Below, piece after piece: positions 19,730-29,930 of a stretch of 64,000 nucleotides of DNA. Made by a program: the position numbers and the translations under genes. Every line of letters begins with the position of its first letter. The first letter of the stretch is position 1. This DNA is from Trochalopteron elliotii (taxonomy: Eukaryota > Chordata > Aves > Passeriformes > Leiothrichidae), in assembly GCA_024734555.1 (NCBI GenBank), contig JANPWX010000118.1, forward strand, positions 1,416,820-1,480,819, in the 5' to 3' direction. A model generated the notes under the pieces. It was not told the DNA's origin. It made no database searches and worked only from the letters and a program-made list of their open reading frames with translations.

Positions 19730-19991
19730 CTGTCACTGCCTCAGTGCTGATCATTTTGCTCTGTCAGGTTCCTTTCTCTGCCCAGAGGAAGATGACATAT
19801 TCAATTCCAGGTTTCAGTCCTGTCAGAGTCATGGTAGTCTTGTTCTTCCCACTTCTATTTCCTCTGTGTCACCACCAACAGAGGTGTAGTTCACCATGTA
19901 CCTATCCAGGAGAGTCTGGGCTCTGTCCCAGGAGATGGTGGCTGTGTCTTTTGTCACTTGGTCAGTCACCAGGTGACCAGACTGTTCATTT
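19730..19991 (-). pseudogene. TNN: TNN remnant: FN3 exon with two frameshifts and a nonsense codon
   Basis: The exon has a CTGCAG acceptor and a GTATTC donor in the phase expected for tenascin FN3 exons. Fragments read LVTDQVTKDTATISWDRAQ, LLDRYMVNYTSVGGDTEE and LTGLKPGIEYVIFLWAEKG. One base appears missing before the LVTD segment and another after the VG of the middle strand. A TGA replaces the codon after KGT, where relatives have Arg, a CGA to TGA change. Any translation of this exon would be truncated. Confidence 0.85.
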
Positions 19992-20562
19992 CTGCAGAGA
20001 CAGTTAAAAGCAAAGAACACAGGCTGCCATAGGCTCTGCTGTGACCTGTGACACTGCTTCCCCTAAAGGGCCTTGCTAGTTTCTTCCTTTTTCAAGCCCT
20101 ATTTCTGATCACATATTGATTGCACCCACTACTCTGGAAGGTGACAAGCTCTGAGGTGGTTTAAAAGGTCTGTCTTTAATTCTGGAAGATGTTTTCCTGG
20201 GAAACCAGCACAGCCAGTGCTGAGCTGGACAGGAAAGCCCTTACAAAGCATGATACTGTTACTTTCCTGTTTTGTCATGGTGACAAGCCTCCAAAGCACA
20301 CATACATGTCATCTGTCCACAAAGTGAGAGAACAACCAAAGCTCTTTTGTTAAGAGGCCTAGGTACACATTTATTCATCTCCCTCCAGCAAGTCCCTGAC
20401 CTAGAGATGAGTCTTGTCAATGCCTGCCACCACTTTCAGTGGATTCCAATGTTCAGATTTACAGTGTTGTTATAAACAGGAAACACATTAGGAAGATCAC
20501 TACACAACCAGTTGTAGCACAACACAAGAAAAACTGAGGAACCATGATTACTCATTCTATTG

Positions 20563-20585
20563 GAAAAAAAAAAAAAAAAAAAAAA
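20563..20585. repeat. Poly-A mononucleotide run
   Basis: An uninterrupted run of adenines over about 23 bases in TNN intronic sequence, with no signature of a retrotransposon immediately upstream that I can recognise. Confidence 0.7.
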
Positions 20586-22051
20586 GGATGGCCTGCATGC
20601 TGTTAACCTCTCTACACTTCAATTTCTTCATCTCAAGGAGCTGAATATTTCCCTGTTGCATGATGAAGGATAAACAAATCAACCAGTTAAAATAAGGTTA
20701 CACAAACACATAAGACACACTGGTGCAAGAGCTCTGTTTACCCTAATCTGTGTTAGTACTTACAACATGACCTGTTTGTAGAACCTACAGGTAATTAGAA
20801 TCTCTCTGTGATGATGCTTCTTGTTGCTCACAGTTGGGCTGTCAATTTCTGTAAGAAAAAGTCATAATTATCAGAAGTTTTAGTATAGTGCTGTGGTAAT
20901 CACAATGGTCTAAAGACACGGACAACACAAGTTCTATAGTCAGAGGTAGTGTGTTTTATTAGACTATCTAATACACTGGGAAAAACAGATGAAATTTGGG
21001 AAATGGTTGTATGTCTAAAGACCCAAAAGGGAATTTGTGTACCCAAAAGCTTGCTTGTTTTTTTCTCTCCAGCCCAAAGGGGTAAATCTAACAGAAGTTT
21101 TATCTTTAGCTGTAAACTGTGTTTTGACCATGCAGTGTAAATAACCACTACTTAAGTGAGTCACCATTGGATATTTGTGGGGCCAAATCATTTTGCAGTG
21201 CAAGGAAGATAAAATAGGTGTGCTAACTGCTTCCATGTCCTGCCATTCTTGGTACATTGGTGACTGTATCTGCACATCAGCCAAGGTGGCTGAGCTTTGG
21301 CAGGGTCAGTCATCCCTCTGCCCTGCACTGGGTGAGATGGGCTGCTGGCTTCTGTGCTGGTTTTTTTGACTGAAAAACACTAGTGTCCAAACAGGGCTAC
21401 TCTTACTCCTTCCCCTCATGGCCCCTGCTGATTTCTTCCACCTCTCATCCTTTATTTCTTGCCAAGGATGGGCCTGAACTAGCAAGTGAGGAGGTGTCCA
21501 ATTCTGAGGTATTTCAGCTGGGGTTTAGGTCTCCTCCTCAGAGCTACAAGGGCAGAGCTTGCTCTTTGGGAGAAACGAAAGCACAGCCACTGAGCCCAGG
21601 CAGGATATGGTGCTACTGGCTTTTGCTTTCTGAAGATCACAACAACATCTTGTCCAAGTTGTTCTGGGAATTGACCAAAAAAAAAAAATTCCAAATCACC
21701 TGCTCAGAATTTGTGAGATGCAGCTGTCACTTTGAAATTCCTCCCACTGTTACAATCTTTTCCCTGCCCAATTCTCAGATGGAAACACAACACTAGATTT
21801 CAGGAGTCCTAAGTTTGTATCACAACACAAGAGGATGCAGTAATGTGGCCCTTTGAGGACAGCCCTACAACCCATGACCTTTACAGAGTACACTTTCTTT
21901 TGTTTGGTTGGTTAGGATTTTTTAATTCACTGAACTACTAAATACATCTTGGCAGCCTGAGGAGTGAAGGTCTTGCAGATGCTTCTCAAATTATTGGAAC
22001 AGCATTTCTTGTTCTGCTGGAGACTCCAAATTCCAGGGCACAAATGCACAA

Positions 22052-22112
22052 TAGCTACAGTGTAATTTACCACACACCAGCTTAGCTGCACTGTGATTTA
22101 CCACACATTAGC
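22052..22112. repeat. Two-copy tandem repeat, 31-bp period
   Basis: Two adjacent copies of a block that begins TAGCT and contains ATTTACCACACA are offset by 31 bases. They differ by a few substitutions, so the duplication is not recent. Confidence 0.6.
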
Positions 22113-23359
22113 TATGGTAAAAGTTGTGATTTTCCACCTGCATGTACTAATCTCAGCTCTTTTGTGACATGAAATACATTACTTTTCATTTTAATGAAAG
22201 ATGCTGAGGCTTGTTTGTACCACCCTAGAGCAGCACATGCTGGGAACTGGGAATTTGAATAATCACAGCTCAACTCCTTAGCAGTATGAAATGCTCACCT
22301 GTGGCAAGACAAACCAAGCAAGTTATTTTCTTGTGTGATATGAAAATCAAGTTTGTTCTTGATTGCACTGCAGCTGGGTACAGACTGTGCTGCTCTGCAC
22401 ATGCAGTGCTTTCACTACTGAGCTCCCTGCGTGGTCCAGGAGCTGCCCAGGCAGTCATGTGCACCAGGGAAGGGCTGGCTACCCTCGAGACAATGAAACA
22501 ACTTGATAGTAGGGGACTGACTGAGCTCCATCACTATTTGACTGCTCCCCTCACGTGAGAGCTTCAGACAGTCCTACAAACTCCCCTAAGGCAGCTCCTG
22601 TTATGTGTAGTCCAATTTATATGCTTAAATGTGTTGGTTACAGCCTGAGTTGAGCACCCCAAACATTCCTCCAGGTAATTTTTTGTGAAGAAATGCACAT
22701 TGTACATATATAAGACTATTTGTCAATAGTCAGTAGAAACTGCTTCTGTACTCACAGTCACACATGGATTGCTGGATTGTGAAGTTTCATTAAGACAGTG
22801 GTTCAAGAAGTTTCCCAATCCAGTTACTGACTCAGCTGCAAGCACCCTTCCCATGGAGACTCCCTGTCATCAAAGGACAGCAAGCAAATACACTGTGTGG
22901 AAGATTTGATCTCCCACATATTTCTTAATTTATTATCCAAATGAAAGTGTTTTTCCTTTTAAACAAACACTCTGCCATGATTATCTGTCTGAAACGTGTA
23001 TGAGCCTCCTGTCCTGTTGGGAAATGCTACAACAGTCACCCAAAGAAATGCCTGGATATGGCTTATGGCATTTTTTAAGGGTAAGGCACGAATTACACAT
23101 TCCAGGTGGTTATGAGGTTTGAGTTTTGCCTCTGGTTGTTCTCTGTACTAATAGTAACTGGTCCCTTGCTAGTCCACAACAGGACTCAGGGTCTTAAAGT
23201 GAGCTGGAGACTTGTTCAGCCACACTAATAAGAATTACATGGATTTTTTTACCCCACTAAAAATGTGTGCAAAGCAGGAGAAGCTTTACCAAAACAAATA
23301 AAACTGATGAAGGAGTTTGAATTTCAAACTCAGCTCCCTGCAGTGCTGCTACAGCTCAC

Positions 23360-23622
23360 CTGTCCCAGCTCTGGGGTGCTTGCCTTCTTGCTCCTCTGGG
23401 GCCCCTTCTCTGCCCAGATGTCAGTGACATATTCCATGTCTGGCTTCAGATCCAGCAAGGTGATCATGCCATTTTCACTGCCCACCTGTATTTTCTTGGT
23501 GTCTCCATCAGCTGAGGTGTATCTGCCCACGTACCTGTCTAATGGAGCCTCCACTTTATTCCATGACACAGTGGCAGTATCTTCTGTCACTTGGTCAGTC
23601 ACATTGGTTGGGCTGTCGACTC
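23360..23622 (-). pseudogene. TNN: TNN remnant: FN3 exon still open
   Basis: A GTCTTAG acceptor leads into VDSPTNVTDQVTEDTATVSW, then LDRYVGRYTSADGDTKK, LLDLKPDMEYV and IWAEKGPQRSKKAS, ending before a GTGAGC donor. This is a complete FN3 domain of the repeated TNN type and is open throughout. However, the 263-base length does not keep the usual phase 1 to phase 1 pattern of tenascin FN3 exons, so the donor in use or a small indel near the 3' edge may be off. Confidence 0.82.
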
Positions 23623-23697
23623 CTAAGACAGCATTTCAAAGTGCAGGATTAGTTATCTCCAGTTGAATTAAACCACTAAAATCCCTGTCATGGCATG

Positions 23698-23897
23698 TTA
23701 GGAGGAAATTCTTCCCTAGGGGTCTGGTGAAGCACTAGCACAGGGTGCCCAGAGAAGGTGCCCCACCCCTGGAAGTGTCCAAGGCCAGGTTGGATGGGGC
23801 TTGGAGCAGCCTGGGACAGTGGGAGGTGTCCCTGCCCATGGCAGGGAGTTGGGTTAGATGACCTTTAAAGTCCTTTCAAACTCAAATCATTCCATGT
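23698..23897 (+). mobile_element. CR1 LINE 3'-end fragment
   Basis: The sense CR1 3' region is visible: 'ggaaattcttccct', 'cagggtgcccagagaaggt', 'ccctggaagtgtccaaggcc', 'ttggatggggcttggagcag', then the tail around 'caaatcattccatg'. It is a 5'-truncated copy of about 200 bases lying just upstream, in TNN orientation, of the FN3 exon at 23360-23622. Confidence 0.8.
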
Positions 23898-24129
23898 ACA
23901 CATTTCCTTTATTTTTGCCTTACTGCTTTGGCCAGCTAAAACATTCACTTAGGTTTCCAACAGCCTTTGAAGAAAGGCATCCATGAGAAACCAGGGGAAA
24001 GAAGCAATGTTCTACCATTTAGATGAAACTCTCCATTTCTTTCTGCAGGCAGAGCTTGCAGGCTACCTGTCCTGCCTTCCATAGGTACCACCTTGAGGAT
24101 TACCTAGATGCCTTAAAGATCCAGAAATA

Positions 24130-24560
24130 AAACACACTTTTGAGACAATAACATAGGAGGTAATATAAAAACTGGTCTTTAATTGGAGGCCTCCAGGGGC
24201 AAGTATGGAAAAATGCCCCACAGGACAAATACAGTTTTATAAGCTTAGCAAATTAACATAATTGACAAGAATCACCAATTAGAAACACAGGTGATGAGGT
24301 AATTCCTCCCCTTGGTTCAAACTCTTCTGGAGCCCCTCTTGTTCCAGTTTTTTATAGGAAAGTGTCTTGGGAGGGGAGCTTGTCCTTGGTTCCCTGAGGA
24401 AGCAAGATTAGGATTGGGGCCTTTGGAATGTGTTTTGTCTTTCTGTCTATCAGAGTAGGAAAAATGCTGGAGTGAGCCAGGAGCTATATAACTATACAGC
24501 AACAGTCTAAAAAGCTACAAATAAATGAAAAATATATAAAAGCAAAAATCATTTTGGCAT
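24130..24560 (-). mobile_element. Solo LTR of avian endogenous retrovirus type
   Basis: Read on the minus strand this has an LTR layout. There is a TATAAAA at 24241-24235, then about 55 bases downstream an ATTAAA at 24183-24178. After that come a polyadenylation region and a terminal block near GTCTCAAAAGTGTG. No internal coding region is present. The U3 border near 24560 is approximate. It lies within the TNN remnant interval. Confidence 0.55.
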
Positions 24561-25477
24561 CAACCTTCTGGCTTGCCCTCTCCCAGCTCCAAGCACAGTG
24601 CCTACCTGTCTGCCTCCACTGTCAGCCATCTGCTGCTCCTCCCTTTCTGCCTTCCCTGCAGACCTGTCTCTCAGACTCCCCCAAGGTTTTGCTATTTTTG
24701 CTGATGAATCAGAGCTTGGTGGTAGCTCTTGAAGTAGCTGGTATTTGCTTATCTGCATCTCCTAAATTCCAAGGGTTACATAAGAATATGAGCATTGGGG
24801 TTATTATTTTCCATTTTTAAGAAGCTTTGCTGCCCCCATGTCTAAACAGCTTGAAAACATAAGTCAAGGGTGTTCCAAATAATCAGAGTCCACACAGGGC
24901 AGAAGAAAAGCCTTAAAATGACAATGTGGAGGTTGTAGGTTTTGTTGTTTTAAATAAATTTCATTTTAATGGAATAATTTACACAACAACCTCAGGATTG
25001 TCAGGCCTGATATGGAATTTTTCAGTCTTTGGAAGCAGCATGCCTACCCTTTTGTAAGAGATGAATTTCAGGAATTCCAGCATCTTGCAAGTAGAACGAG
25101 AGTTTAAAATTCTTCAAGGTCTCTTTTGCAATAGAATAGCTCAAAAATATTCTGTCATTTTTCTCTAGGACAGGTAATTAGCCAACAGAGTTGTTATTCC
25201 ATACAGAGGCTAACTCACTACACTTATCCTGTGTCTGGACGGAGCTGTTAGCCAAGTTAAGGGTGAAGTTACTGTAAAAAAGCAAAAGACTGAGCTAGGC
25301 CTAGGGTTTAGTGTTTAATATATAATATAGACAAGCTCAAACAAGGTGTAAGCAGACCTGGCTGCAGGTCATGTATGAAGAAGCAGTCAATTATGAACCT
25401 TTTGTGCTGGAATTTTGAAAGATCTGTCCCCAAACCCTGTAGTAACATCACTGTAGTAAAAACAACTTTCCACATAC

Positions 25478-25567
25478 CAGTCCTGCCAGTCACTGAAGAT
25501 GATTTCCCTTCTGTGTTGACTTTCCCAGGTATGACAGTGACCTCATGTTCTGTTCCAGGTTTCAGGC
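25478..25567 (-). pseudogene. TNN: TNN remnant: second-half FN3 exon
   Basis: A TTTGTAG acceptor, 90 bases open in the phase expected (phase 1 to phase 1), and a GTATGT donor. It reads LKPGTEHEVTVIPGKVN, TEGKSS and VTGRT, like the C-terminal half of the second FN3 domain of TNN, which is split by an intron in tenascin genes. The first-half exon is not clearly seen. A weak WKSPPAAV-like stretch at about 25755-25797 might be part of it. Confidence 0.7.
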
Positions 25568-26298
25568 CTACAAAGAGCAAAACAGAACATCACCAACAAT
25601 TAAGGAAGATGGCATTTTTCCTTGAAGAAAGCTGTTTTGTTTAGTTTATCCAGCTTCAGATTTGCTGCAGAGGGGAACTTAAACTTTAGATTTCTATCCA
25701 ACTTGCTTTTTGTCTTTTCAATGCTTTGATAGCAGCTTGTCCCTAGGGCAGGCATATTGACTGCTGCTGGTGGGGATTTCCATAATATCAGCTCTGAAAC
25801 AAGAATGCACTTTTTTCCTAACAAGGACAGAATTAAATTAATGAATATGCCTGGAAACTTGCTATCTACAGAGCATAGCTTTCTCCCTGTGGAGAGACAC
25901 CTCCTTATGTGATAGGGAAGCCCAAATAGATCTCACTGGACAGTCACACATGAGAGAATTGTCTCAGTCTGATTAACAGTCTGATTAACTGCTGCTCAGG
26001 GAGAGGAGTTGCTCCCCTGCTATGCTGTGGGGTCCCTCCACATGAGACAGTTCCCTGTGAACTTCTCCACCATGGCTCCACTCTCACCAGCAGCAGCCCC
26101 ACCACCCCTGCCACAACCTGAGTCCCCCCCACGGGCACACAGCCCTCCCAAAACTGCTGCAGCCTGGGTCTCTCTGCCCACGGGGTGCAGCCCTCAAGCA
26201 CAGGCTGCTCCAGCCAGGGGGCACGGCCCCCTCTCTCCACGGGTCTCCCACTGGATCACAGCCCCCTCCAGGGATCACCTGCTCCAGCCTGGGCACCT

Positions 26299-26586
26299 CC
26301 CCAGGGGCTGAGAGTGATCTCTGCACCCCTGTGGATCCCCAGGGGCTGTGGGTGGATCTCTGCACCCCTGTGGATCCCCAGGGGCTGTGGGGGGATCTCT
26401 GCACCCCTGTGGATCCCCAGGGGCTGTGGGTGGATCTCTGCACCCCTGTGCATCCCCAGGGGCTGTGGGGGGATCTCTGCACCCCTGTGGGTCCCCAGGG
26501 GCTGTGGGGGGATCTCTGCACCCCTGTGGGTCCCCAGGGGCTGTGGGTGGATCTCTGCACCCCTGTGGATCCCCAGGGGCTGCAGG
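26299..26586. repeat. 39-bp minisatellite, about seven copies
   Basis: About seven near-identical units contain 'ctctgcacccctgtggatcc' followed by 'ccaggggctgtggg', each 39 bases. Because 39 is a multiple of three, the array stays open in several frames on both strands and produces long but meaningless repetitive peptides. The flanking 26080-26298 looks like older, more diverged GC-rich sequence of similar texture. Confidence 0.9.
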
Positions 26587-28777
26587 GGCACAGCTGCTCC
26601 ACCCTGGTCTCACCAGAGGAATCTTGGCTCCAGCATCTGGAGCAGCTCCTGCCCCTCCTTCTCCACTGACCTTGGTGTCTCCATGTTGTTTCCCTCACAT
26701 GTTCTCACATCCTCCTCTTCTCTGGCTGGAAAATTACAACTGCCCCCACCTTTGTTCTGATTTTCTTCTAAAATCTGTTATCACAGAGGCATTACCAGCC
26801 TCTCTCATGGGCCCAGCCTTGGCCAGCAGCAGGTCCACCTTCAGAGCCAGCAGGGCCTGCCTCTGCTGGACATGGTGGAAGCTTCTGGCAGCTTCTCACA
26901 GAAGCCACTTCTGTGGGCCCCCAAAACCAAAAACCAGGCCCTGCAAAACCAACACAGCAAGGCTCTAGCTGATAGCAAAGCACAGACACATAGTGCCAGT
27001 AAAAAGGCATGTGTCAGCAACATGAGGTCAGATAACATCAGGAGATTCTTCTCACTTGAAAGGCAGCATTCATTCCTAGTGTAGTTCACAGCTTTCACTA
27101 AACCCACCCTCACTATGTGCATTGCTTTCATTGAAAACTCTGTACAAAATGTGAGAACATTCATCCCGTCTCTTCTTGTGATATAGAAGCTGGATTTAAA
27201 CAATCCAGCTTTGCTGTAAAATAATAAAGAACCTAAATACATGTGGTGTACTTTATTCCTTGTCTAAGCAGAGTTCAGAAGAGGATTGTATCTGCCTCTG
27301 TGCTGCTCAACACATCCTTGTACTCTATTTCTCCTTTAGAAGGAATTGCAAAGCATTAATTATATTCTTGCATGCTTCATAGTAACTTGTAAATGTTCAG
27401 ACATTCCAGTTACCATGGCAACATAAAATGTCACTTCATGATCTGAGACACATAAAAAAAGAACATATTAATAATCATAAATAAAGCCAGTGCTCAGTGT
27501 CTGTCTCTCAGGATGCAGAAATCTAACCCAGATTGGAACAGAAAACACAATTTGACATCTGCAGGAGAGGAGCACTCGGCTACAGCTGCTGAGATGGGAA
27601 CCATTTTCCTTTGGACTTTGAGTTTTTAAGCAGGACTGGGGATGTAGTGCTCAGAAACAGAAACAAAATGGATTGTCCTATATGCATTAATTCTGTAGTC
27701 CTTTCTCACTCAGAGAACAGAGGCCACTCTCAGGGCCTGTAAAACAGCTTCAAGTTTTATGGAAGGAAAAGGATCCTAAGCTGGACCTAGACTGCTCTTT
27801 GGGAGAGAACGAGGGGGCAACAGTTCTCTGAAAAATTGTTTCTGCTTGCCATCTCTGTAAAGGTGCTGCCTCCTGAGTAGCAAATCTCAGCCTGCAGACA
27901 GGAGAGAAGAATGCTGGATAGCCACACCATCCTCTACCTCTGGATAGTGTGGAAATGTCAGGAGTAAAGTTTTGAGCTAATAATCTTTTAAATAAAAGGT
28001 GAGTCTCTGAGCAGACAGATCAGGCCTGAAACATGAGGGATGATACAGGGCAGATCAGATCTGTGAAGGAGGTCACTGAAAACCCTTACTGAGCAATACC
28101 TGCTGCTCAGTGTGTGCTGGTTACTCCTTCACAAGGAGCTGTGAAAGATTAGATCAAGAGTGCCATGCTGAGAAGGTGCTTCCAGGACAAAAGGCTGAGT
28201 ACTGGAGTACCCACCTGTGGCTGTAGGGTGGCAGAATGAACCAGGAACTGCAGGACACTCCTCAAGGTCCTCTCAGGCAAATCCTACTACTTTGTAACAA
28301 AGGAGGATAAGGGAGAATTTCCCAAAGACCTCACTTCGAAGGGAGACTTCTTAAAGGATTTATACATCCTTTGTCTCACAGGTTTTATCCAATCAACTAC
28401 CTCATCACCAAGCAGTGCACACTGCAGCAAACACAATTTTACCTTCTAGTGTCTCATTTGTATGTCAAGAAACAGACTCTGTCTCCTTCTTTAATTCCAG
28501 GCTCCATGCCCATGTTGCTCTCTCCCTGAGCTGTTGCACACAGCCTGGTGCTAGCACTATCTTTAACTGTATTCTCACCTCTCCCTAATTCAGCAATGTT
28601 TCCCAGGCAATTCCTGAAGACAAGGACCAGTCAACCAGCAGAAATTCCAAACTAACCATGGTGATCCCAGGGTTGGCTTACCTACAGGATTAACTACAAG
28701 TGTATGGGAAGGAGAGAGGGAAAGTCAGATTGCAACAATGAAGAGAGAAGAAACTCCCAGGCAGGTCTTTCCCTCAG

Positions 28778-28936
28778 CTGGGAGCAGTTGAGGCCAAAGA
28801 AGCCATCATAACAGTAGCACACTCACGTCACAGAACCCGTTGCCTCTGCAATCCCCAGACATTGATTCTCACTCCAGCCCAGTCCAATGAACTCCTTGTG
28901 GTGCTGCCAGACCCCTCTGGCTGTGTCACATGTTTG
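28778..28936 (-). pseudogene. TNN: TNN remnant: EGF-repeat region with frameshifts
   Basis: Minus-strand fragments line up, in three frames, with the last TNN EGF repeats. ARGVW and HHKEFIGLGWSENQC match the segment that in tenascins reads RGVCQCHEDF...C. GDCRGNGFCD matches the next repeat's GDCSGHGFCD, and VCYCYDGFFGLNCSQ matches the closing ECYCEEGFTGLDCAQ. Small deletions separate the frames, and several disulphide cysteines are replaced by Trp or His. The base triplet after the final CAG is CTGAGG, where a GTGAGG donor would be natural. Similarity may extend a little upstream, to about 28960. Confidence 0.6.
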
Positions 28937-29699
28937 CTGTAAAAGTTTTGTGCAGTCAACCCAGGAAGAATTTTGGACCTAATGAACACCTCACTTCATA
29001 GACAAAAATAACAAGGAGGTAGAAGCTGAACAAGGAGGGGAGGAAGGATAAAATACAAAGTTAGAAATCTGAATTTATCAGTTGGTTTATTCAATATTAT
29101 ACACTAAATAGTGACATTAATGGTACATGTCCATCTGTACAGAAGGTGATATATATATATTTGGTTAAAAACTTTGAATTTCATACCACAGGATGCAAAT
29201 TCAAAATGCCACCAAATGTGACTTACTAAGCAGTTGTGTTGTTGAACACAACTGCACAAGCAGAAGAAAAGAAAATATTATTTAAGTCTAAAATAGGTAA
29301 TGTGATGACTAGAAAGCACTTGGCGTCCACAGTAACAGCACATCTGGACCCAGATAATACTCTCATTATAATAATCCTGAGCTACAATAAAAATTCTGCT
29401 TCTGTGAAACATCCTTATGTCTCCTACATGTCTGCCAAAGCTTTGGAAATACCCCTACCATTAGATTAATGCCTTCCAATGGCAGCACAGCTACAAGAAG
29501 GTGTCCTTCCTGTCCAGAAACATGAAGCTTTGGTTGCTAAAAACCAAACAAACCCAACACCACCACTGGACAGACATATAAACACTTACACCTGTTTTGC
29601 AGGCCACTTTGGTCCATCTCTCTTGAAGCAAAATAATCACAGACACCGCTGAAAACAATGGAAGGGTTTCAAGACTCCATCTACAATTCCTTACCTGAT

Positions 29700-29930
29700 A
29701 CCCTGACGTGATATTTGGATTGGGTATTAGGAAAAAATTTCTTTACTGAAAAGGTAAACTGGCACAGGCTGCCCATGGCAGCAGTGAAATCACCACCCCT
29801 GGAGAGATTTAAGAGACATGTACATATGGCACTTGGACATGGTTTAGTGAAGGGCTTGGCAAGTCTGGGTTCATGGTTGAACTCAATGATCTTAGAGCCT
29901 TTTCCAACCTTAAAAATTCTATGATTCTAT
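29700..29930 (+). mobile_element. CR1 LINE 3'-end fragment
   Basis: Sense-strand CR1 3' region: 'aaaaaatttctttactgaaaa', 'ggcacaggctgcccatggcag', 'cacccctggagagatttaag', 'gttgaactcaatgatct', and the diagnostic terminal direct repeat 'attctatgattctat'. Confidence 0.85.

Larger units (their letters stand above)
13216..28936 (-). pseudogene. TNN: Tenascin-N (tenascin-W) pseudogene
   Basis: Tenascins are extracellular-matrix glycoproteins built from EGF repeats, fibronectin-III (FN3) domains and a C-terminal fibrinogen (FBG) domain. On the minus strand, in that order, I find EGF-like sequence (28778-28936), an FN3 half exon (25478-25567), two full FN3 exons (23360-23622, 19730-19991) and four FBG exons (16145-16278, 15033-15198, 14217-14380, 13216-13362). 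Wording such as DRYMVNYTS, YTSADGDTKK and IWAEKGPQRSKKAS is TNN-like, and position between KIAA0040 and MRPS14 matches human TNN. The reading frame is broken in at least four exons by small deletions. One FN3 exon has a nonsense codon, the first FBG cysteine is tyrosine, two donors look mutated, and one FBG exon was not found. Independent lesions in separate exons argue against sequencing error. An N-terminal signal or coiled-coil exon was not recognised. Confidence 0.85.

Noticed and set aside
20900..21284. Overlapping minus-strand frames of about 82-89 codons between the two FN3 remnants, examined as a possible further FN3 exon.
   Set aside because: No Trp or Tyr core, no DRY or LKPG motif and no exon borders. 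It does not resemble a fibronectin-III domain.
25755..25797. A minus-strand SELILWKSPPAAV-like stretch that might be the first half of the second FN3 domain of TNN.
   Set aside because: Only a W-x-x-P-x-x-x-V pattern fits. The rest of the expected strands does not follow, so it is kept as a weak suggestion only.
26084..26760. Several open frames of about 110-205 codons on both strands with repeated DPQG- or GSPGAVG-like units.
   Set aside because: They are shadows of the 39-bp minisatellite, whose period keeps frames open. No start, splice or non-repeat context supports a gene.
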